Source: Flaccisagitta enflata (lineage: Eukaryota > Chaetognatha > Sagittoidea > Aphragmophora). From it: a stretch of 64,000 bases of DNA. The stretch's first letter is position 1, and each line of letters starts with the position of its first letter. The position numbers and the translations under genes were made by a program. Shown in pieces: positions 1-8,938 of the stretch. The DNA lies in the NCBI GenBank assembly GCA_965153355.1, contig OZ231126.1, positions 93,372,001-93,436,000 of the forward strand. The letters are read 5' to 3'. The notes beneath the pieces were generated by a model. It did not search any database. It worked only from the letters and a program-made list of their open reading frames with translations, and was not told the DNA's origin.

Positions 1-225
1 TGATTTCAGCTTTGAGGCTGGGATTTGAGCTTTGAGGCTGGGATTTGAGCCTCAAGGCTAGGATTTGGGCCTTGAGACTAGGATTACGGCCTCGAGACTA
101 GGATTTGGGTCTCAACGGGGGGGGGGGGGGGGGACGTAGGAGAAGAAGGAGGAGGAGGAGAAGGAGGAGAAATTTCTCCTGTGTGAAAGCATAGGTCATC
201 GGCCCCTTCGGGGCCGCTGCCCAAA

Positions 226-280
<55 letters not shown>

Positions 281-489
281 GAAGGAAGAAAAAAGAAAAG
301 GAAAGAAAGGAAAGAGAAAAGAAGTGAAAAAAAAATTGTAAAGAAACAAAGTCGAGTAGACCAACAGTCGAACAAACGCGTTACCGACCAACCAACCGAC
401 CGACTAACGGATACAACCTCTTAAACAGCATATTGAGATTGTCATTGATGGATCAATTTCTTAAACCCTCTCCCCTCTTCCATTCTCAG
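1..489. repeat. Repeat-filled intron upstream of the TMEM138 last exon
   Basis: No coding signal is visible. Bases 1-110 are about five copies of a roughly 20-bp motif built on GAGCCTCAAGGCTGGGATTT, the same family seen at 58.16-58.99 kb. A poly-G run lies at about 115-133. A hairpin CGGCCCCTTCGGGGCCG lies at about 199-215. An (AAAG)n tract occupies about 220-300. The stretch ends in a pyrimidine-rich splice acceptor (cattctcag) at 481-489. Confidence 0.7.
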
Positions 490-783
490 GCGGGTCTGGT
501 CTCAGTTCTCCTTAGCAAATTTGCCACCACCATTTTCGTGACTCTGAGTTATCTCGGCCTGACGGTCGGCTTCCACGTTTGGATGTTGACGACGCGTTGG
601 GACTTGAAACCTTCTCAAGTGGCGTTGGTCTGGACGAACGGATTGACAGCGCTTTACGGCGTCCAGAAAGTCGCGTCATTGGCTTATTATTACTTTTATA
701 AACGGACGGCGTTAAAAATGAGCGATCCTCGTTATTACGAAGATGGCGCCTGGCTCAGAGAACAGCTGGCGGCCAGAAACTGA
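490..783 (+). CDS. TMEM138: TMEM138, last coding exon (partial gene)
   Basis: This exon encodes the C-terminal 97 residues of transmembrane protein 138, a four-pass membrane protein of the ciliary transition zone. It opens after a good acceptor at 489 and ends at TGA 781-783. The reading AGLVSVLLSKF, then FHVWMLTTRW, YYYFYKRTALKMSDPRYYED and a final WLREQL segment follows the vertebrate protein along its whole C-terminal half ([43 protein letters not shown]). Two hydrophobic segments, about residues 10-40 and 55-75 of the exon, fit the last two membrane helices. The open frame extends upstream to 433, but that part does not resemble the family and carries the acceptor, so I place the start at 490. 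Earlier exons are outside the window. Confidence 0.85.
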   Translation, partial: AGLVSVLLSKFATTIFVTLSYLGLTVGFHVWMLTTRWDLKPSQVALVWTNGLTALYGVQKVASLAYYYFYKRTALKMSDPRYYEDGAWLREQLAARN

Positions 784-1081
784 AACAAACACGGGATAAG
801 AATATCGTTGCGGACGGTTGGGCAGAGGCATTCAACCTCCATCCATACCCTAACCCCAACCACGCACACACAAACAAACACGAAAAGTGTCTAAAACGCT
901 CATATTTCCACTTTTCAACTCAATCACCACGGACATACGGACGGACCGATGGACAAAGTCTTTTATAGAGTTGCGTGTCCGCAACTAAAAATGTACTACT
1001 TTAACTCAAAGACACTTCTTGATTGTTTCGTCACTCGTCGGGCGGTCTTCGTCAGTAGTTTCCCTTGATTTCTCTTTCACT
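784..1081 (-). repeat. Dispersed palindrome-ended repeat downstream of TMEM138
   Basis: About 200 bp from 790 to 992 belong to the dispersed family described at 48211, here in reverse orientation. It ends with a hairpin AGTTGCG-TGTC-CGCAACT at about 969-986 followed by TAAAAA. The block with CATCCATACCC and AAAACGCTCAT is shared with the copy at 58.99-59.15 kb. Nothing coding is seen. The TMEM138 3' UTR probably ends in or before it, but no clear AATAAA is present. Confidence 0.6.
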
Positions 1082-1086
1082 TAATA
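1082..1086. repeat. Target-site duplication TAATA (left)
   Basis: The five bases TAATA directly before the left LTR recur directly after the right LTR at 12425-12429. A 5-bp duplication fits integration by a BEL/Pao or Ty3-type integrase. Confidence 0.9.
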
Positions 1087-1651
1087 TGTAAAGTAGCTAC
1101 AGTAAGATTCCTAACAGACCGACCGACGAAGAACCGATAGTACGACAACTTTTAATTGCATGTACAATTTGTATTCTGGGATAAAGAGGGGAAAATGAAA
1201 TGGTAAATTGATTAGAGCAATGATGATAATGAATCGAATAATCTTCTTCTTTATTCTTCTTCTTTATCTTCGGCTTCTTCTTTATTCTTCTTCTTTATCT
1301 TCGACTTCTTCTTTATTCTTTGACTTCTTCTTTATTCTCCTTCTTTATCGTCGGTCCGTCTATTCTTACGTCCATATCATGTCCGATCAGTCCCTCTGTT
1401 CGGTCTCTCTTTAAAGCCTTTACCGAAATTGGTATCGGGCTTTATCCTCGTCGTCGGACTATTATTTTCTCACTAAAACTAAATCTTATCTCTCCGCGGA
1501 AACGATCAGTTGCTCGTATCGACACGAACTGAGCTACGAGCTCGATCTATCTCGTATTTGTTGACTTCTCGTCGGCGTAATTTCTTTCCTCCGAGCGGAC
1601 CGATCGGCTTATGGCTCTCATGACTATATGGTCCGACGGAGGCTCGATACA
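1087..1651 (-). repeat. 3' LTR of the BEL/Pao element
   Basis: This 565-bp direct repeat matches 11860-12424 with one visible mismatch. In element orientation it begins TGTATCGAGCC and ends CTACTTTACA. A TTC/TTTAT-rich stretch at about 1240-1345 makes it locally low in complexity. Short open frames inside it are artefacts. Confidence 0.93.
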
Positions 1652-1659
1652 CCCCCGTC
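1652..1659 (-). other. Polypurine tract next to the 3' LTR
   Basis: On the minus strand GACGGGGG abuts the start of the 3' LTR. A short purine run at this spot is the expected primer for plus-strand DNA synthesis. It is short and includes one C, so the assignment rests mainly on position. Confidence 0.5.
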
Positions 1660-2060
1660 GAACCGATTTTCGGTTCCTTTTTTAGAGGCTTCGTTGGACC
1701 TATTGTTCTTTTCCTGCTGTATTTATTTTATTTAATACAACTCTGGTTTGGAACTCGTCTTTATTTCTTAAACTGTCTTAACTTGAAACATTCAACATGG
1801 CATCAATCAATCAGTTTCGACGATTGGCATAGTATCTCCCTTCGTGTGTGTGTGTCATCCGTTTTTATAGCGTTCCCCGGGAAGTTTCCCGCTTGCCCTT
1901 TCTTGTCAAATATAGGGAGTGTCTGTTACTCTGACCGTGCCGTCTCTATACTCCGCCAATCGTCGGGTACAGATATTTCATTATCAAAGAACATGAAACA
2001 AACTCGTATCTGCAACTGCAGAAATGTAAGGTAATATTCGAAGAGATTCATTAATATATT
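1660..2060 (-). other. 3' untranslated region of the BEL/Pao element
   Basis: About 400 bp lie between the end of the third ORF and the polypurine tract. The only frame here is an 83-codon plus-strand one at 1783-2034 that shows no family resemblance, and I do not regard it as a gene. Confidence 0.5.
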
Positions 2061-3101
2061 CTACTCTTTGTTGATTGCGGCGTGCGCTCTCATCGCCAGG
2101 TCATAGAACCTGGCGCCTTTTGCGATCTTTTTTGCAGCTTCTTTCATTTTGCGCTGCGTTTCGCTCTCGTTCTCCTCATCCGATGATTCTGAGTCGTCGC
2201 GGCGTCTCTTTTGCGATGGCTTCGCTAAGAACCTACATTGCCTCGCCTTATGTCCGTGGCGTTGGCAATTATAGCATTTGATCGCGTTGTTCCTCGGTCT
2301 TCTATCTTCTTCCCGGCGTCCATCTCTGTCCTCGGGTCTGTCTGCGACCCGTCCGTGGCGTATTTTTTCTCTTTCCCCATCTCTTCGTCTTGGGATTCTG
2401 CCCAAACTGCCAGGCTGCTGCTGCTGTTGCTGTTGCTGATGCTGCTGCGGTTGCTGCTGCTGCTGCTGCTGCTGTTGCTGCTGCAGCCGCTGTTGCTGTT
2501 GCTCCTGCTGCTGTTGCTGTTGCGGCTGCTGCTGCTGCTGCTGCGGCCGCTGTTGCTGCTGCTGTTGTATCTGCTGCTGTTGCTGTCGAGAAGTGGAAGG
2601 AGTTCTCGCTCTGCCCGGTGATCCCCGGAGATGATTGCGTTGCCGCTCCTCGCCGCGTCTGTTTTCGTGGCGTCGGCTCCTGTGGCGCGCCTCCCTTCTC
2701 CTGCCGTGCGTGTCGGCTTCTGCGTTTTTTCCCACTTCCAGCTGGCGAATTCCTTCTTGTACTAGTCGCTCCTCCGGCGTCACCGGTTCCAACGCCTTTT
2801 GTAACATTGCCGCCTTCTCCATCGTTTCGTCGATCTTCTTCGCTGGTGAACGGCCCGGAGTTACGGGCAGGTCGCTGTCCGTTTCCATGGAACTATCTCT
2901 CTCTTCTTGTCTCCATTCGGCTCTTCTTTCTTCTTCTTCCGCTCTGGCGATCTCTGCATTTTCGTCGCGGATAGCGTCGGCGTTTCCGGCGGCGCTGGCG
3001 TCTATCTCGGCTCCTCCTCCGTTGGCCGTCTCCGTGACAATCGCCGTTTCGGCGTTGTACTCGATTTTCTCCTCCACGCCGTCGTTATCTTCTTGGTTCA
3101 C
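2061..3101 (-). CDS. Accessory third ORF of the BEL/Pao element with a CCHC zinc knuckle
   Basis: This is an intact 346-codon frame downstream of pol, in the position where some LTR elements carry env. It has no signal peptide and no membrane segment, so it is not an envelope protein. The first 120 residues are acidic (EEEERRAEWRQEERD type). Residues around 130-170 are Arg-rich. Residues of about 170-230 are a long poly-Gln tract encoded by CAG/CAA. A single CX2CX4HX4C knuckle (CYNCQRHGHKARQC) sits at about residue 275, followed by a Lys/Ser/Asp-rich tail. The layout suggests a second nucleic-acid-binding, nucleocapsid-like protein. Gag of the same element has its own, different Cys-rich region, so this is not a simple duplicate. 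Expression would need a spliced or separate mRNA. The function is inferred from the knuckle only. Confidence 0.7.
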   Translation of the reverse strand: MNQEDNDGVEEKIEYNAETAIVTETANGGGAEIDASAAGNADAIRDENAEIARAEEEERRAEWRQEERDSSMETDSDLPVTPGRSPAKKIDETMEKAAMLQKALEPVTPEERLVQEGIRQLEVGKNAEADTHGRRREARHRSRRHENRRGEERQRNHLRGSPGRARTPSTSRQQQQQIQQQQQQRPQQQQQQPQQQQQQEQQQQRLQQQQQQQQQQQPQQHQQQQQQQQPGSLGRIPRRRDGEREKIRHGRVADRPEDRDGRREEDRRPRNNAIKCYNCQRHGHKARQCRFLAKPSQKRRRDDSESSDEENESETQRKMKEAAKKIAKGARFYDLAMRAHAAINKE

Positions 3102-4957
3102 TTCCTCCTCGTTTCCCGATTTCTCTTCTCCTTCGTTGGCATTCTGCCGTCTCTCCTCCTCTCCTTGCCCCGCGGTTGTCGGTTCGTATCTCTCTTTTCC
3201 CGCCTCGCGATAGTCCAGTCTTCTGCGGGACTGTTCGTGAGATGGATTAATTTAGATGACTTCGTCGTTTCTCTGGTTTGTCGTCTCTCGGTTTATCTAC
3301 TCGGATTATCAACTCGGATTATCAATTCGGTTTATTAATCTTCTCTAGAGGTATTTGATCTACCTTTCTTCCTTTTGCGTCTCTCTTTGGCGCCTTTGTG
3401 GCGGCGCTCTTTCCCTCTCCTGACGCTCTTGTCTCCCCGGTCGTCTCGATTTCCGCGACTCCGGCCGTCTCCTCGTTGATTTCCATTCTGTCTCTGATTG
3501 TCTTTTGTCCGACTTTCTCTTTCTCTTTTCCTCTGTTCGTCGTCCTTCGCTCGACTTTTCTTCATCTTTCCTCCTTCGTCTTTCGGGCTCGCCCTCTTTT
3601 CGGTTATTCTCTCCTCGCGATCTTGTCTTCAATTCCGCGTTGTGTTTTCTTTTTTTGTAATTTTATTTCTCCTCCAGGATTCGTCCGCCCAAATTCGCTG
3701 TTAGAGCTGGTTTGACGCTACGGGTCACTTGTATCATCTTGTTTGTTTTTTTTGTGACGCGTTTTCTCTGCTTATGCGTCATTACTATACGCTAGCGTGT
3801 ATCTTATTATGACAGGTTTCTACCGCTTTCTCCTCTGATACTTTGTTCAAGACGTGATCGTTTTTCTCATCTTTTTCTTTTCGAGAAAGGCTTTTCTCCC
3901 CCGTATTTTTAGCGCGGAATTTATTTCTCTTTCCTTCTCGTCGTCGCGATCGCGTGCTAGCACAACAATGCGATAACACAACGACGCGATGATCGTTTGC
4001 TCCAGTCACTCCTTCGACTTTCTGTCCCCTGTGACTCAGCCGTCTAAGCGTTTCCTCGAGTTCGAAATTCCCGCTTCGGCGCGATTGCTCTTTTGTCTAA
4101 TTTTTGAGGCCTCGGTTAATTTGCATATTGCGGTTCGATCTTTTTTCTCTTCTGGCGGACCCCGATTATATTTTCTCCGCGATTTCTTGGCTTAGTTCGA
4201 AACGTTACGTCTCTCTAACCCTTTAATATTGCTCTGTCTTCTCTTTTTAATTTCCACCTATGCGTTTGGTGGGCTTTCCTCTCCCTGTCTGTGGGAATTC
4301 ATTGTCGGTCCGGTTTTTCCGGGGTATAAAGGGAAAATGGGACCTCTTCGCTTTCAGTTAGGAACGTGCGCCTGGGGCAGTCTATTGCTGGCTGTTACAG
4401 ACGATCACCGATGAGAGGTACTGACCTATCTTCTGGTCTCAGCGATCGCTCTTCTCCGCTCAGTGATCGTTCCTCTCAGTGATTGTTCTTCCCTTGAACC
4501 TGTGACTGAGCTGTCGAAAGCGAACGGGGCCGGATGACCGGTCCTCACGGGCCGCCGGGGGTCGCCAAGAGGCCGCCCTTAAATCCCGGTCAGTGCCCAA
4601 TGGGAGTAGGCCTGGCAAAACGCAGTCAAAGGCAGAGTCAGGTGGCGCCCCCTGGGTAGGGGATAATTCCTACATTCTTTTTCATTTTTTTTTTCATTTT
4701 TTTTTTATTGTTTCTCCGGCCGTCGCGCGGCGAATCGTCCTGTAATGTCGACAAGTAATAGTACAATGAACAATGATCTTATCTACCGTCCCGTCATTCC
4801 TGTACTGGACTGGACCTCCGATAGACATCGCGCGATCTGTATTTACAGCATTTATTACAATTTCCTAGTTTGTGCATAGCACGCCATCACTACAATAGCC
4901 TTAACTACCGTCAAACAGACGTTAACTAGCTATATATACAGTGAGGTGTTTGCTTTC
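3102..4957 (-). other. Non-coding gap between pol and the third ORF
   Basis: About 1.85 kb inside the retroelement has no convincing frame. Two overlapping minus-strand frames at 3335-3632 are only Arg/Lys/Glu-rich and resemble nothing. A GC-rich block lies at 4520-4660 and T-rich runs at 4676-4710. The stretch could hold the splice acceptor needed to express the third ORF, or the decayed remains of another gene. Confidence 0.5.
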
Positions 4958-7900
4958 TCATTCTAGTTCCAGCGCCACCACTTTACCGGTGGCTCTGCGA
5001 ACTATTCTCCCGTTTGCCGTTCTGACTGTCACGGTTCTCACTTTTCCGTCTCTCTCGCTCTTCTCCGCTTCTACCACTCTTCCTAGTTTCCAGTCCTTTC
5101 TCTGTTTGCATTCATCTACCATCAGCACCAATTGGTCTGTCTCTATGTCTTTTTCGTTTTTTGTCCACTTTTGTCTGTGCCTGAGAGTGTTTAAGTACTC
5201 TGAGGACCATCTTTTCCAGAACCCCCGAATGAGGTTAATAGACTTCTGATGCATATGTCGCATTTCCTTTGATTCCCAAGGTTCCATGCGTGAAAGGACT
5301 GGATTTTCCCATTGCTCTGTTCCCGGATGCATTAGCGACGCCGGCGTTAGCGCTTCGAGGTCGGATGGGTCTTCGGCGACGTGCGTAAGTGGCCGATTGT
5401 TCAGGATGGCCTCCGCCTGAGCGATTACTGTGATGAACATGTCGTTATTGGCGTCCTCTTTTCCCAGAAGCGACACCAAAATTTTCTTTGTTTCTTTTAT
5501 TAATCTCTCCCAAATTCCCCCCCTAAAGGGAGCCTTTGGAGCTATTTGCACCCACTCGATTTCGTGACCGGTTCTTTGGTCTGCGGTTTTCAGGGCTTCT
5601 TCGATCAATTTTTCGGCGCCGACGAAATTTCGGCCACAATCTGAGAAAATCTTCTTCACTCCTGGTCTTCTGGCTGTGAAGCGAATCAACGCGTTTATCA
5701 GCGCAGGGGCGGAGATTGAATCTATTGGTTCGAAGTGAACGCCTCTCGTCTTCAAGCAGGTGAAAATTAGGCAGTATTTCTTTATTCTCTCTTTGCCCTT
5801 TTTTCCTCCTCTTATTTCAAATGGACCGAATACGTCTGCCCCGCTGCATTCGAATGCGTATCCCGGGCTGATTCTTTCTTCTGGCAGTTCTCCCATTTGT
5901 TGATTCACAGGCTGCTTGAAATTCTTTTGGCATCGAATGCATCTGTGTATCACTTTTCTCGTAGCCTGGCCGTCGTCCAAAATAGCGAATTTCTTTCTCA
6001 GGGCGTTGCGTGTGAAATTAGCTCCCATGTGTCCGTACACTGTGTGTGTTTGTTGGATGATCGCGGTCACAGTCTTGTCCTCCTTTGGGAGTACGATTGG
6101 GCATCGGCTGTTGTAGGACATTTTCTCGTAGTCCACTAATCTTGTCCCTGCCCTCACCACGTTGTCTTTGTCCAGGAAAATGTTTAGTTTTCTCAGCTTG
6201 GACGTCTTTAGTGATATCTCTTTTCTTGACCGTGGGCTGTAAATTTTTTCTCTCCTCAGTATTTTCAGTTCGGCGTCGAAGTGCCTTTCTTGAATGTCTC
6301 TGATAATGATCTGTTCGGCCTCACGTAATTCCTCGTTTTTCAACTCCGGAATTTTTCCATTCCTTCCGGCGTTCTTCTTCGTCTTCCACTTTCTGGCGCA
6401 TCTTTTTACTCTTGCTAGAAGTCTTATCTTCTTGGCCCACGTCTCTCTCCTCTCCGTTACTCCTTCTACCCATGATTTTTCTTCGATCTTCTCGACCACT
6501 GCGTTTATAGTGACCACCTCCTCCCCCGCCGTTTCTTCCTCCGTTAGAGTTTTGTCCGGAGGGACCCAGTCGGGGGATCTGAGGAACAAGGGGCCGTTTA
6601 GGAAGATGTCCCACGTTTCTGTATCGGTTGCTTTAATGCCTCTCGATGAGTGGTCGGCCGGATTTTCCTTCGTCGGGACGAAGTGCCAGTCTTCGGTGTT
6701 TGTCTTGGCTCTTATCACAGATATTCTGTTCTGCATGAACGTGTCTGGTCTGATGCTTCGATTCCGTATCCAGTTTAGAGTCGTCTTGCTGTCTGACCAG
6801 AAGTACACTTTTCCGTATTCCTCGCCGGCTTCTTTGCAAATCTCTTCGTACATGTCTGACGCCGCTTTCGCTGCTGTCAGCTCGAAGCGTGGGATGCTTT
6901 CGTGGTGTCGGGTCTTTTCGGCGTTTGCAGGGATGAGTCTGCTTTTTGCGAAAAGGAACCTCATCACTACCGTTCTGTCGGCTTGTACCCTTCTGTAGAA
7001 GACAAAGCCGTAGGCCACCTTGCTGCTGTCGCAGAACACCTGTAGAGTGGGGATTACTCCCTTCGTCGCTTCCACATTTAGCCATCTGTCGATTGTGTAC
7101 TGCGAAAGTGCCTCTACTCCTCTGAGAAACTTTTCGAAATTCTTCTTGGTGTCCTTCCCGATCAGGTTGTCCCAACCCAGCTTCTTGTCCTTCATCACCT
7201 CGCTCAGGAGTTTTCCTTCCAGTATGTATGGCGACACTATGCCCAGCGGGTCGTACATGGAGGCGAGTGCCTTCAACATGCCTCTTTTTGTCTTGACCTC
7301 CGCGTTCAGTTTTTCTTTCTTGGCTTCGAAGAAGAACTTGTCCTTGCCGAATGAGTACTTTACCCCCAAGACTTTCTCTATTGTCTCTGCCTGTGGGTCC
7401 GTCTCTTTGATCTCCTTGTCCTCGTCTCTCTCCTCTCCGTCTTCCAAGACTCTTGGTCGGTTTGAGTTCCATTTTACTAACTCGAACCCGCCTTTCTTCA
7501 GTAGGTCTGTAAGTTCTACGCGAACTTTCCTAGCCATGTCTTCCTTCTCGTAGCTTCCCAGAAAGTCGTCGACGTAGAACATTTCCATAATTGCTTCCAG
7601 CGTCTCGGGGCTGATTTCGTCCTTGTGCAGCGTGGCGTGATGTCTGAGCACATACGTGCTTACGGTCGGCGATGATTTCGCTCCGAATGTGTGGACTTTG
7701 ATGTAGCACAACTTCGGTTCCCTCAGTTCAGCGTCCACATACCAGTAGAACTGGAATAGGTATTTGTCTTTCTCGTAGACATATACCTGATGGAAGAATC
7801 CTTTTATATCCGCGGAGACCGTCACCTCGTGCCTCCTGAACTTGAATAGGACGCCCAACAGTCGGTTGAGTAGGTCGGGCCCTGTCAATAACAGGCTGTT

Positions 7901-8899
7901 CAGCGACACTCCTTGCAGCATTGCCTTCGCGTCGTGGCAGCATCTGGGCTTAGTCGGTTTGTTGGGGTGGAATACCACGTGTAGGGGTAAGACCCACTTT
8001 GGTACGTCGTCGGGCACGTCTTCTGGATTTATGAATTCTGCGTGCCCGTCGTCGAATATCCCGCTCATCTGATTCTTCAAGTATTGCAGATTCTCTCCTC
8101 CCATTCTCCTGACTTTCTCCACCGCTTTCCTTGTTCTGGTCTTAGCATAGTTTGCCGAGTCTACCGCGTTCAGTTTCTCCATTGCCTCGTCTCTCGTCCC
8201 TTTATACAGGACCCCGCTGACGTAGTGGCCCGTTTCTTCGTCAAATCTGACGGTTTCCTTCAGCTGTTCTATCGCGTGCTTGTCGTCGTCCGATAGGTGA
8301 ATCTCGTTCTTCGCGATTGTCGGGAAATCGCTGCTGTATATCTTTTCGACCAGCTCGTGGATACCTTTGTTGTCCTCCTCTATTATCGTCCTGAAGCAGG
8401 ATTCCTCCTCTCCATCTTTGTCCGCGCCGCCGCCCAGTAGTGTCCATCCGCAGGCGGTCTCGATGGCCACCGGTAATCGTCGAGTCGACCGTCTGTATGG
8501 TCTTCCTACCCAGATTTCATTTAGCTCCGCTGGGATGATCACTTCTATATCGTCGTGATCTAATTCTTCGAATTTCACCCCTCTCAGGTATTCCAAGTTG
8601 CTTATGTCCGAATTCCGTGGCGGCTTCTCGCTCTTTGCGGTAATGAAATCCATGACCACTGCTTGTTCCACTTCGGCCTCATATTGGCCTGCGAGATTTG
8701 ACAATTTGAAGTCCACGTAGCTTCTGCGTTTTCTCGTTGCGCCTTCCACCGTATACAGTACTGTTGATTTTTCCGTTGTTTCCAATCCTAATTCCGTCGC
8801 CAATTTCCCTGTGATCACCGCGTTGCTAGCTCCTCCATCGAGAAGCGCGTACGTCTCCTTCTTCCTTCCACTCCCTTCTATCCTCACCGGCACTATCAT
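4958..8899 (-). CDS. pol: Pol polyprotein of the BEL/Pao element (protease-RT-RNase H-integrase)
   Basis: This 1313-codon frame encodes the enzymes that copy and insert the element. In order: aspartic protease with LLDGGASNAVI at about residues 19-29; reverse transcriptase with ADIKGFFHQV near 365 and the catalytic FYVDDFLGS near 443; RNase H with VFCDSS, RFELTAAKAA and FWSDSKTTLNWI at about 640-750; integrase with an H2C2 zinc site (HTVYGH ... CIRC) and a DDE core (SGADVFGPF, IFSDCGRNF, GGIWERLIKE). A Lys-rich C-terminus follows. The protease has Gly where most retroelement proteases have Ser or Thr after the catalytic Asp (D-G-G rather than D-S/T-G). The first ATG (8897-8899) lies in the same frame as gag and 36 nt behind its stop, so the natural product is probably a Gag-Pol fusion made by stop readthrough. 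No internal stop is seen. Confidence 0.95.
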   Translation of the reverse strand: MIVPVRIEGSGRKKETYALLDGGASNAVITGKLATELGLETTEKSTVLYTVEGATRKRRSYVDFKLSNLAGQYEAEVEQAVVMDFITAKSEKPPRNSDISNLEYLRGVKFEELDHDDIEVIIPAELNEIWVGRPYRRSTRRLPVAIETACGWTLLGGGADKDGEEESCFRTIIEEDNKGIHELVEKIYSSDFPTIAKNEIHLSDDDKHAIEQLKETVRFDEETGHYVSGVLYKGTRDEAMEKLNAVDSANYAKTRTRKAVEKVRRMGGENLQYLKNQMSGIFDDGHAEFINPEDVPDDVPKWVLPLHVVFHPNKPTKPRCCHDAKAMLQGVSLNSLLLTGPDLLNRLLGVLFKFRRHEVTVSADIKGFFHQVYVYEKDKYLFQFYWYVDAELREPKLCYIKVHTFGAKSSPTVSTYVLRHHATLHKDEISPETLEAIMEMFYVDDFLGSYEKEDMARKVRVELTDLLKKGGFELVKWNSNRPRVLEDGEERDEDKEIKETDPQAETIEKVLGVKYSFGKDKFFFEAKKEKLNAEVKTKRGMLKALASMYDPLGIVSPYILEGKLLSEVMKDKKLGWDNLIGKDTKKNFEKFLRGVEALSQYTIDRWLNVEATKGVIPTLQVFCDSSKVAYGFVFYRRVQADRTVVMRFLFAKSRLIPANAEKTRHHESIPRFELTAAKAASDMYEEICKEAGEEYGKVYFWSDSKTTLNWIRNRSIRPDTFMQNRISVIRAKTNTEDWHFVPTKENPADHSSRGIKATDTETWDIFLNGPLFLRSPDWVPPDKTLTEEETAGEEVVTINAVVEKIEEKSWVEGVTERRETWAKKIRLLARVKRCARKWKTKKNAGRNGKIPELKNEELREAEQIIIRDIQERHFDAELKILRREKIYSPRSRKEISLKTSKLRKLNIFLDKDNVVRAGTRLVDYEKMSYNSRCPIVLPKEDKTVTAIIQQTHTVYGHMGANFTRNALRKKFAILDDGQATRKVIHRCIRCQKNFKQPVNQQMGELPEERISPGYAFECSGADVFGPFEIRGGKKGKERIKKYCLIFTCLKTRGVHFEPIDSISAPALINALIRFTARRPGVKKIFSDCGRNFVGAEKLIEEALKTADQRTGHEIEWVQIAPKAPFRGGIWERLIKETKKILVSLLGKEDANNDMFITVIAQAEAILNNRPLTHVAEDPSDLEALTPASLMHPGTEQWENPVLSRMEPWESKEMRHMHQKSINLIRGFWKRWSSEYLNTLRHRQKWTKNEKDIETDQLVLMVDECKQRKDWKLGRVVEAEKSERDGKVRTVTVRTANGRIVRRATGKVVALELE

Positions 8900-8929
8900 C
8901 CTCCTTGCGCCCCTTTTCCCCCCCGTGGC

Positions 8930-8938
8930 CGCTAGTCA
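8930..8938 (-). promoter_or_regulatory. Probable Gag-Pol readthrough site, UGA CUA G
   Basis: The gag stop is TGA at 8938-8936 (minus strand) and is followed at once by CTA GCG. Reading on in the same frame gives an uninterrupted stretch of 12 codons to the first Met of pol. UGA followed by CUA(G) is the best known leaky stop context, used by alphaviruses and by several cellular readthrough genes. With gag and pol in one frame and one stop between them, readthrough is the simplest way to make Gag-Pol. That it works here is inference. Confidence 0.7.

Noticed and set aside
2238-2974. Leu-rich or Ala-rich plus-strand frames at 2238-2974
   Set aside because: They are shadows of the poly-Gln codons of the minus-strand third ORF.
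3102-4957. An envelope gene in the retroelement
   Set aside because: No frame of useful length with a signal peptide, Cys pattern or membrane anchor is present between pol and the third ORF.
6321-8447. Plus- and minus-strand frames inside the pol region (for example 6294-6998 and 6633-7472)
   Set aside because: They overlap the well-supported pol frame in other phases and show no family motifs.
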